A stretch of DNA of 6,841 nucleotides from the NCBI GenBank assembly GCA_030621105.1, contig JAUXIH010000058.1:1-6841 (forward strand). The letters run 5' to 3'. Below the pieces are notes generated by a model that saw only the letters and a program-made list of their open reading frames with translations, ran no database searches and had not been told where the DNA came from. Positions 1 through 4,685 of the stretch are shown piece by piece. Both the position numbers and the translations under genes were made by a program. This DNA comes from Dehalococcoidia bacterium (GTDB lineage: Bacteria > Chloroflexota > Dehalococcoidia > GIF9 > AB-539-J10). The stretch's first letter is position 1. Every line of letters starts with the position of its first letter.

Positions 1-1
1 C

Positions 2-112
2 ACCACGGGCTTAGTAGCAGCTAGGCTAGGGCGGCGATGTGTAATGTATGACACTTCTGAGGAGTATTGCGAGCTTAACCGGGAGAGGAATAAGCAAACA
101 GTTTTTGGGTGA
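2..112 (+). CDS. C-terminal end of a DNA methyltransferase (5' partial)
   Basis: The frame is open from the left edge to a TGA at 110-112 and gives 36 residues, beginning TTGLVAARLGRRCVMYDTSE and continuing EYCELNRERN. This matches the C-terminus of beta-class N6-adenine/N4-cytosine DNA methyltransferases. In that family the S-adenosylmethionine-binding motif (DPFxGSGTT) comes late and is followed by a helix, an R-R pair, then a D-x-S-x-E-Y-C-E signature at the end of the SAM-site strand. The TTG at the left edge would be the last part of motif I, and the catalytic DPPY motif would lie upstream outside the window. Such enzymes in phages usually protect phage DNA from host restriction or act as orphan methylases. 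Target sequence and base cannot be read from this piece. The 3-base gap to the next start suggests the same transcript. The family call is fairly firm; the exact type is not. Confidence 0.82.
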   Translation, partial: TTGLVAARLGRRCVMYDTSEEYCELNRERNKQTVFG

Positions 113-115
113 GCT

Positions 116-307
116 ATGCAAATCGGACAGCTAATAGACAGTGAGGTTCTTGTCAAGTTAGCTAATTTCCAATGGGAGAGGTATGGCTTGAAGCTGGAGT
201 TGCTTTCCGGCAAGGAACCTAACGTCAGTGTCCATGCTCAGCTCGAGAGTTCTGACGAGATTATCAAGCTCATGAGCCAGAAGCCGCGGGGGACTCATCG
301 TGCCTGA
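116..307 (+). CDS. Small hypothetical protein, 63 aa
   Basis: I do not recognise this protein. It starts with ATG three bases after the methyltransferase stop. A weak GGGTGAG stretch (107-113) overlaps that stop, so translation is probably coupled. The product is mixed in charge with no membrane segment, cysteine cluster or obvious domain. The first half (IGQLIDSEVLVKLANFQWER) looks helical, and the end is basic (QKPRGTHRA). Its last eight bases overlap the start of the next gene, which is typical of packed phage operons and the best reason to believe it is real. It could be a small accessory protein to the methyltransferase or the downstream regulator, but nothing in the sequence says so. 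Confidence 0.6.
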   Translation: MQIGQLIDSEVLVKLANFQWERYGLKLELLSGKEPNVSVHAQLESSDEIIKLMSQKPRGTHRA

Positions 308-662
308 TAATTATTCCCGCCAGACCGTTGAGTGGGTTCTAGAACATTTACTGGAACTGCGCCAGGGAATATGGCCGGATCCGGAGTCGGGGGAATCCTA
401 CCCGACAGGACACTCCAGGCAGCCCCATGCTCCATTTGAGACGCCGGCGGGAATGGCGGGTGTGGTAGAGCAGAAGTTAAAAGCGACAGGGCTGGTCGGC
501 CTGATGACCAAGATACACTTTGTCATGGGGGAATCGGACAGGGATTTAGCTGCGATAGCCCGGTGCCCGGTGGGCGCTATCCCGGGCCGGATTGATAAGG
601 TCCTAAGATATATCTCAGGGAAACCCAAAGGTCGAAGTTATCAGGAGTTCAGGAGGCACTAG
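300..662 (+). CDS. Putative HTH late-gene regulator (sigma region 4 / Q/ArpU-like), 120 aa
   Basis: The gene starts with GTG at 300, eight bases inside the previous gene, with a G-rich SD-like GGGGGA at 288-293. No other good start precedes the conserved-looking part. Residues 1-50 are variable and rich in P, S and G. Residues 53-70 form a helix (VVEQKLKATGLVGLM). Residues about 74-108 read as a helix-turn-helix of the sigma-region-4 type: a short G-E-S-D entry, the helix RDLAAIARCP, a turn, the recognition-like helix AIPGRIDKVLRYI, then SG and a basic tail ending SYQEFRRH. Many phage late regulators (ArpU, some Q/antitermination-like proteins, RinA-type) have this build and sit just before the terminase genes, as here. 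I infer control of the late operon through the 800-987 region. Family membership is by pattern only, and a generic DNA-binding role is safer than a specific mechanism. Confidence 0.55.
   Translation: MPDNYSRQTVEWVLEHLLELRQGIWPDPESGESYPTGHSRQPHAPFETPAGMAGVVEQKLKATGLVGLMTKIHFVMGESDRDLAAIARCPVGAIPGRIDKVLRYISGKPKGRSYQEFRRH
651..656 (+). promoter_or_regulatory. Strong ribosome binding site for the 44-aa gene
   Basis: A perfect AGGAGG lies inside the end of the preceding gene, eight bases before the ATG at 665. It is the main evidence that the short frame 665-799 is translated. The same 11-base string AGGAGGCACTA recurs at 2896-2906 before the portal gene. Confidence 0.8.
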
Positions 663-664
663 AA

Positions 665-799
665 ATGAGAGGAGTGATAGTTAAGAAGATAAAGCAGGTC
701 AACAGAAGGCAGGGGCGTGAGTATATGGAGTATCTGTATTCTCTGTCATTCTGGAGGAGGTTACTGTTTGCCTGGCATGTCCTGATAAAATATTGGTAG
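665..799 (+). CDS. Small basic/aromatic phage protein, 44 aa
   Basis: This short gene has ATG at 665, TAG at 797-799 and a perfect AGGAGG eight bases upstream. The protein begins MRGVIVKKIKQVNRRQGREY and ends SLSFWRRLLFAWHVLIKYW. The first half is strongly basic. The second is an amphipathic-to-hydrophobic helix rich in W, F, L and R, long enough to lie on a membrane but short for a confident transmembrane segment. Very small phage proteins ending in a pattern like F-W-x-R-L-x-F-A-x-x-x-L are common near regulatory and packaging genes, and their function is unknown. It begins two bases after the upstream stop, so it belongs to that operon and is its last gene before the control region. I am fairly sure it is expressed, with no claim on role. 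Confidence 0.68.
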   Translation: MRGVIVKKIKQVNRRQGREYMEYLYSLSFWRRLLFAWHVLIKYW

Positions 800-830
800 G
801 TTTTGTATCTGGGACGCCTTATTTTTTGGG

Positions 831-869
831 GGCTTGACAAGATATTTAGCTATGTGATAGGCTTGACAA
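831..869 (+). repeat. Tandem direct repeat GGCTTGACAA, 29-base period
   Basis: GGCTTGACAA occurs at 831-840 and again, identical, at 860-869. The spacing of 29 bases is a little under three helical turns. Each copy contains a consensus -35 hexamer TTGACA. The pair could be two promoters' -35 boxes or a duplicated operator for the upstream HTH protein. Position in the only non-coding gap supports a regulatory use. Confidence 0.6.
834..863 (+). promoter_or_regulatory. Candidate sigma-70-type late promoter
   Basis: There is a consensus -35 TTGACA (834-839), an 18-base spacer, and a -10-like TAGGCT (858-863) that keeps the three most conserved positions (T1, A2, T6). A TG one base upstream (855-856) makes an extended -10. 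The -10 runs into the second TTGACA copy. The second TTGACA (863-868) has no acceptable -10 at 16-19 bases. Transcription would begin near 870, just before a hairpin and a terminator, so the leader would be cut short unless terminator read-through is controlled. Confidence 0.5.
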
Positions 870-873
870 TGAA

Positions 874-888
874 GGGCGGTTAGCGCCC
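874..888 (+). other. Small GC hairpin in the leader
   Basis: GGGCG (874-878) pairs with CGCCC (884-888) around a five-base loop GTTAG. There is no T-run after it, so it is not itself a terminator. It lies at or just after the predicted transcription start, where a promoter-proximal RNA or operator structure would sit. The stem is short, so it may be chance. Confidence 0.4.
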
Positions 889-902
889 AGAAGTAGTTAA
901 GG

Positions 903-929
903 CCGACTGAAAAGTCGGTTATTTTATTT
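903..929 (+). terminator. Rho-independent terminator (GAAA loop)
   Basis: CCGACT (903-908) and AGTCGG (913-918) form a perfect six-bp stem closed by a GAAA tetraloop, with possible G-T pairs at the base. A T-rich tract TTATTTTATTT (919-929) follows directly. It can end the upstream transcript (methyltransferase to 44-aa gene). Because the candidate promoter lies upstream of it, it may also act as an attenuator of the terminase operon. Confidence 0.78.
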
Positions 930-970
930 GCGGACCCTCGGGGAGTTATCCTTTCGCCTCGAGGGTCTGC
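930..970 (+). promoter_or_regulatory. Strong 14-bp-stem hairpin before the terminase operon
   Basis: Bases 930-943 pair with 957-970 without a mismatch (14 pairs, two of them G-T), leaving a 13-base loop AGTTATCCTTTCG. The stem ends eight bases before the AGAGG ribosome binding site (978-982) of the zinc-ribbon gene and is followed by no T-run, so it is not a typical terminator. It could be a leader RNA structure (translation control, RNase III processing, part of an antitermination element) or, as DNA, part of a packaging (cos/pac) site, which often lies just upstream of terS. The pairing is seen directly; the role is open. Confidence 0.65.
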
Positions 971-987
971 TCTGTTCAGAGGTAATT

Positions 988-1275
988 ATGAATGTGACAA
1001 CAACGCAATGTCAGCGTGAGGGATGCGGTGGCCAAATGATAGAGGAAGATGGGGAAGTAAAGTGTCTCTTGTGCGGCAGGCCACCGGAGAAGGCCAGTGA
1101 GCCATTGGTTTCAGCGGGGACTTATCCCTCTAAACGTAAATATACTAAGCGAAAGGGTATTAAGGAGAAGGCGGGCGAGCTGCCCCATCTCCGGACTGAC
1201 TTCCTTCTCTTACAGGCTGAGTATAAGGGATACCAGAAGGCAATCGCTGATTTAAGAGGGGCACAAAATGGCTGA
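988..1275 (+). CDS. Zinc-ribbon protein, 95 aa
   Basis: I chose the ATG at 988, which has AGAGG (978-982) five bases upstream. A longer frame from TTG at 928 would code through the terminator T-tract and the large hairpin and has no ribosome site. Four cysteines, C8, C13, C26 and C29 (CX4C-X12-CX2C), form a compact zinc ribbon in residues 8-30. A basic patch follows (SKRKYTKRKGIKEK, about 48-61), then a predicted helix (about 70-92). This looks like a small nucleic-acid-binding protein or an accessory to packaging. It is the first gene of the terminase operon and overlaps the next start by eight bases. Small zinc-ribbon proteins beside terminase genes occur in many phages, but I know no defined function for this one. 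Confidence 0.75.
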   Translation: MNVTTTQCQREGCGGQMIEEDGEVKCLLCGRPPEKASEPLVSAGTYPSKRKYTKRKGIKEKAGELPHLRTDFLLLQAEYKGYQKAIADLRGAQNG

Positions 1276-1624
1276 AGAGCGGTTAAACAAGAGCGGAGAC
1301 AGGCGGGGACTCTCTGCCAACTCTAGGAAGAATCTGGATAAAGGCAGGAAATCGAACAAGAGGACCGCCAAGGATTACAGCATTACCCGCATAGTCAAGG
1401 ATATGCTGGATGACCCGGCGTCGGAGCGGTGGCTTGAGGTTGAAGATAAGGGAAAGCAACTAACTTGGCGCCAGGCTATTGCTAAGCGCCTGTTGATTGA
1501 AGCTGCTAGAGGTAATGCCAAGGTCAGTAGCGAGCTCCTTGACCGACTAGAGGGTAAGGTGACTCAACCTGTTCAGAGTGAAGGGGAAATCGTTTTAAGG
1601 GTAAAGTATGACGACAGCAACTAA
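1268..1624 (+). CDS. Small terminase subunit-like protein (DUF5681-like), 118 aa
   Basis: The ATG at 1268 has AGAGGG (1255-1260) seven bases upstream and overlaps the previous gene by eight bases. The N-terminus (about 1-36) is basic and low in structure, with a G-R-K-S-N-K style segment like the GRPKG-type entry of DUF5681 proteins. Residues 37-50 form a helix (YSITRIVKDMLDDP). Residues 66-98 carry the most recognisable part: LTWRQAIAKRLLIEAARGNA, then KVSSELLDRLEGKVTQPV. That pairing of an 'A-I-A-x-x-L-x-x-x-A-x-x-G-N' helix with 'L-L-D-R-x-E-G-K' is typical of phage small-terminase-like proteins. TerS oligomers bind the packaging site and hand DNA to TerL. The location, directly before TerL with a 17-base overlap, strongly supports the role. 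A canonical N-terminal HTH is not obvious, so the exact family is less sure than the role. Confidence 0.7.
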   Translation: MAEERLNKSGDRRGLSANSRKNLDKGRKSNKRTAKDYSITRIVKDMLDDPASERWLEVEDKGKQLTWRQAIAKRLLIEAARGNAKVSSELLDRLEGKVTQPVQSEGEIVLRVKYDDSN

Positions 1625-2897
1625 AGAGTACACCGTGACACTCAGGCGGCCTCACGCCAAACAGGTTCCTATTCGGGACTCTAAGGCGAAGCGAAAGGTA
1701 GTCCGGGCCGGGAGACGTGGTGGGAAAACCGTTGTAGCGGCTACGGTATGCGTTGATAAGTTCCTGGAGGGACTGAGGCCCCTTTACGCTACCCCTACCA
1801 GTGACCAGTTGGAGACCTGGTGGTTTGAGGTCAAGAGGGCACTGGCTGAACCGATTGATGCCGGCGTGTTCAAGAAGAACGAGACCGAGCACACGATAGA
1901 GCGAGAAGGCACCAAGAACCGCATCAAAGGAAAGACCGCTTGGAACGCCGACACTTTAAGAGGTGACTATTCTGACTTCCTGGTGTTGGATGAATGGCAG
2001 TTGATGAACGAGGACACATGGGAGGTAGTGGGAGCTCCGATGTTACTCGATAACAACGGGGATGCGATGTTTATCTACACTCCCCCGTCGTTACGTTCTG
2101 CTGGTGTCTCGAAGGCCCGGGACCCGCGGCATGCTGCGAAGATGTTCAAGAAGGCACTGGCGGATACAACGGGCCGGTGGGAGACCTTTAGTTTTACTTC
2201 ACATGACAACCCGTACATCAGCGAAGAGGCTCTGGGTGAGATAATACAGGACATGTCCAAAGCGTCCTATCGGCAGGAGATTCTGGCTGAGGATGATGAG
2301 AGTCAGTTATCCTGGCTGGTATACAGGGCGTTCAATGAAGAAGCGTGCAAGATTAACAGATTTCCCATACCTAAAGAGTGGCTTATTTACTCGGGACATG
2401 ACTTCGGGGGAGCAAATCCCGCGGCGTTGTTTGTTGCCCAGGACCCAGCTACGGGGAATTTCTATGAGTTCAATGCGTATCTTCCCGGGGCTGGTTACTC
2501 TACCGTTGACCATGTGACCGAGTTCAAGAGGATAACCGAGGGCTATAACGTTATCCAGAGAGTAGGGGGAAGCCATCAGGAAGACGAGATAAGACAGGGG
2601 TACGCAGCTCACGGTTGGCCTATACAGGAACCGAAGATATCGAAGGTCAATGCCCAGGTTGATAAGGTCGTGGGGATGATGGAGCTGAACAAGGTCTTCA
2701 TCTTCAATGATCTTTATTCAAGGTTGGACGAGATTTATAACTGCCTCTGGGAGCTCGATGCAGACGGAAGGCCGATGGATAAGATTAAGGATGAACAAAA
2801 GTTTCATCTTTGCGCTTGTGCCAGGTACTTATATTCCAACTTCACCCCAGAGACAGTAGCAAGCAACAAAAGGACACGTTCAACCAGTTTCTTTTAG
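1608..2897 (+). CDS. terL: Terminase large subunit (packaging ATPase/nuclease), 429 aa
   Basis: This is the motor that cuts concatemeric phage DNA and pumps it through the portal. Walker A is AGRRGGKT (residues 34-41). Walker B is FLVLDE (124-129), with D128 binding magnesium and E129 catalytic. A coupling-motif-like strand MFIYTPPS lies at 154-161. HDNP (199-202) and SYRQEILAE (220-228) are the usual link to the nuclease half. The RNase H-like nuclease starts with YSGHDFGGANP (D265) and has an acidic second site near SHQEDE (322-327). At the third site, where terminases usually have an aspartate before the A-x-R-Y helix, this protein reads KFHLCACARYLY with H400 instead. The length is normal for a compact TerL. 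The start has AAGGG (1597-1601) six bases upstream and overlaps TerS by 17 bases. The TAG stop merges with the portal ribosome site. Confidence 0.95.
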   Translation: MTTATKEYTVTLRRPHAKQVPIRDSKAKRKVVRAGRRGGKTVVAATVCVDKFLEGLRPLYATPTSDQLETWWFEVKRALAEPIDAGVFKKNETEHTIEREGTKNRIKGKTAWNADTLRGDYSDFLVLDEWQLMNEDTWEVVGAPMLLDNNGDAMFIYTPPSLRSAGVSKARDPRHAAKMFKKALADTTGRWETFSFTSHDNPYISEEALGEIIQDMSKASYRQEILAEDDESQLSWLVYRAFNEEACKINRFPIPKEWLIYSGHDFGGANPAALFVAQDPATGNFYEFNAYLPGAGYSTVDHVTEFKRITEGYNVIQRVGGSHQEDEIRQGYAAHGWPIQEPKISKVNAQVDKVVGMMELNKVFIFNDLYSRLDEIYNCLWELDADGRPMDKIKDEQKFHLCACARYLYSNFTPETVASNKRTRSTSFF

Positions 2898-2901
2898 GAG
2901 G
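2896..2901 (+). promoter_or_regulatory. Ribosome binding site that fixes the portal start
   Basis: AGGAGG shares bases with the TerL stop codon (TAG at 2895-2897) and lies four bases before the ATG at 2906. It supports that ATG over an upstream in-frame TTG at 2810, which would lie deep inside TerL. The stop/SD overlap suggests terminating ribosomes reinitiate on the portal gene. Confidence 0.8.
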
Positions 2902-2905
2902 CACT

Positions 2906-4570
2906 ATGGCAGATACATTAAAGAAAGTTGATGATGCCGAGAAGAACTTTAAGGATTTGTGGGAACGGAACGATAGTGATGCCAAGTTGGCATATCTGGA
3001 TACATATACCCTGCAGACTACAGGCAAAAAGGATATCCCGAACGTTGTTTCAGTTACCATGAACGACCCGGCCATCTTCCTCAATGCTATTGTTTCTTTG
3101 ATAATGGCGGCTGTGTGGCAGACTGAGGTTGAGGGTGACTTGCCTGGTAAACAGAAGATGCTGATAGAGAATTTCCTCAATGACTGTTGGGCCCAGGCAG
3201 ATGAGAGATACAAACGGCGAGCCAGGGCAGGGCTGTTGGCGTTCTTTGCTAATCACATCTGCGTGAGAGGGTGGATCGGAGCTAAGTGGCTGTTTGAGGG
3301 AGAGGAAAGAATACCCTTGTGCCAGCCGGTCGACATGAGATATTGTCCCTATGAGATGGGACCTAATGGACCGGAGTGGATTGCTCCGAAGACCTGGAGA
3401 AGCAAGGCAGCTATCAGGGTTGAGTATGACAAGGATGTTCCAAGGGATGACACGCTTGTTATAGACTTCTGGGATGGGAAGATAAATGAGGTCTGGATAG
3501 AAAAAGAGAAAGTCCTTGAGCAGGAGAACCCGTTTGGTAGGCCACCGTTCGAGATTCAGGCAGCGCCGGCGGGCTTTATGTTGTTAGACAAAGGTTACAT
3601 GGTCCATGAAGGGGAATCTATATTCTTTCTTGACAGGGATTTATACCCTGAATACAACCGAATAATCTCGATTGACCAGACGCTGGCGATGAAGGCAATC
3701 ATGCCACCTTATCAAAAGCCAGCTGACTCATTTCAGGGCGATAAGCCATCTTACCCGGATGGCGTCGGCACAGTAACTGAGGTTTTGAAAGGCGAGGAAT
3801 ACCAGTTAATCCAGAGACCAGACGTCAATATGGCGTCCCGGTCAGCACATGCTAATATCTCCGGAGCTGTCCAGAGAGGGGGAGTCAATAACATTGACCT
3901 GGGAAATGTAGGCTTTGAGACCTCAGCGGTGTGGATTACCGAGCAGTCGGAGATACGGGGGAAGTTAGTCAAACCAAGGTTAGAGCCAATAGCCTCATTC
4001 TGCGAGTTGTTGGCTCGGATGATAATCACTCAGGCTATTACTTTGGGAGTTAGCGGAAAGCTCGGCAGGTTAGGCCGGAAGAATCAGTACTCTTCGGCAG
4101 GCCTGGGCGACACAGAAGAATACACGATTACTTACAAGCTGATGTCGAAGGACAAGAAACAGGAGATAGCGAACCTGGCGATGGCAGGGGCCGCCAAAGG
4201 GACGCTCTCAAGGGACACGATTATAAGGGACATCTTGGTAGCTGATGACCCTGAGGGGGAGATAGCCAAGATAGAAGCTGAGGAAGCTGAAGAGTTGGAT
4301 CCGGCTATCAAGTATTTCAGGAGGGCTTTAAGCGCGGTAGATGTTGCTGACTCTCTCCATGGTGTCGAAGCTGACGCCAAGAGAATGGAATCAATGATGC
4401 TAACAGAGGCGGGGGTGGCCCTCTTAGCGCAACGAGGCCAGGGTGAGGAAGCACCAAAGACGGAAGATGGAAAGCCTGACCTGCAAGCGTTGGTTCCCTT
4501 GCTCGGGAAAAGGGGCGCAGGTGGTGGCAGGCCGCCGAAGGAGGTAATTGGTGGCAATCAAATGGACTAA
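2906..4570 (+). CDS. Portal protein, 554 aa
   Basis: The portal forms the twelve-subunit ring at the capsid vertex through which TerL packages DNA. Its place directly after TerL and its length are typical. Residues 1-45 are charged and helical. Residues 52-72 (MNDPAIFLNAIVSLIMAAVW) resemble the conserved N-terminal helix. Residues 97-130 are the basic-then-hydrophobic stretch around FANHICVRGWIGAKWLF, followed by a beta-rich part (135-245). Residues 246-268 (YPEYNRIISIDQTLAMKAIM) look like the long stem-side helix. Residues 308-350, rich in G, N and S, may be the tunnel-loop region. Residues 405-470 have the usual portal C-terminal feel, with LSRDTIIRDILVADDPEGE followed by an acidic helix. 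The last 40 residues are G/P-rich and probably disordered. No protease or MuF fusion is visible. The call rests on context plus overall pattern rather than a catalytic motif. Confidence 0.87.
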   Translation: MADTLKKVDDAEKNFKDLWERNDSDAKLAYLDTYTLQTTGKKDIPNVVSVTMNDPAIFLNAIVSLIMAAVWQTEVEGDLPGKQKMLIENFLNDCWAQADERYKRRARAGLLAFFANHICVRGWIGAKWLFEGEERIPLCQPVDMRYCPYEMGPNGPEWIAPKTWRSKAAIRVEYDKDVPRDDTLVIDFWDGKINEVWIEKEKVLEQENPFGRPPFEIQAAPAGFMLLDKGYMVHEGESIFFLDRDLYPEYNRIISIDQTLAMKAIMPPYQKPADSFQGDKPSYPDGVGTVTEVLKGEEYQLIQRPDVNMASRSAHANISGAVQRGGVNNIDLGNVGFETSAVWITEQSEIRGKLVKPRLEPIASFCELLARMIITQAITLGVSGKLGRLGRKNQYSSAGLGDTEEYTITYKLMSKDKKQEIANLAMAGAAKGTLSRDTIIRDILVADDPEGEIAKIEAEEAEELDPAIKYFRRALSAVDVADSLHGVEADAKRMESMMLTEAGVALLAQRGQGEEAPKTEDGKPDLQALVPLLGKRGAGGGRPPKEVIGGNQMD

Positions 4571-4685
4571 AGAAGACGTTATAAAGCGGTTCCAGGAAGC
4601 CATGGCGTCCAGGGAAAAACCTGATGTGCTTCAGGGTTTACTGGACAGGGCAAAGATTAAGAAATCAGGTGAGCAGCCGGTATGA
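4551..4685 (+). CDS. Small hypothetical helical protein, 44 aa
   Basis: This short frame starts at GTG 4551 with a near-perfect AAGGAGG (4538-4544) six bases upstream, and ends with TGA at 4683-4685. A TTG directly before the GTG is a possible alternative start. It overlaps the portal end by 20 bases and the next gene by four (ATGA), so it bridges the two by translational coupling. The protein (MAIKWTKEDVIKRFQEAMAS, then a run ending KIKKSGEQPV) is charged and predicted to be two helices with no cysteines or membrane segment. I do not recognise it. A small adaptor or assembly helper for the portal or the large downstream protein is possible, but this is only inferred from position. Confidence 0.72.
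   Translation: MAIKWTKEDVIKRFQEAMASREKPDVLQGLLDRAKIKKSGEQPV

Noticed and set aside
649..840. Minus-strand 63-codon frame over the 44-aa gene and control region
   Set aside because: It would run antisense through the SD-led 44-aa gene and the first TTGACA copy. There is no convincing ribosome site or domain.
863..892. Second TTGACA as an independent promoter
   Set aside because: No -10 resembling TATAAT lies 16-19 bases downstream. The stretch is the GC hairpin and CCCAGAAG. TAGTTA at 894 is too far away (25-base spacer).
928..987. Upstream TTG start extending the zinc-ribbon protein by 20 residues
   Set aside because: The extension codes through the terminator T-tract and the large hairpin and has no SD. 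The ATG at 988 has AGAGG at the right distance.
2810..2905. Upstream TTG start extending the portal by 32 residues
   Set aside because: It would begin deep inside TerL. The ATG at 2906 has a perfect AGGAGG.
4132..4557. Minus-strand 141-codon frame opposite the portal C-terminus
   Set aside because: It is low-complexity and S/A/P-rich, the shadow of an E/K/A-rich coding region on the other strand.
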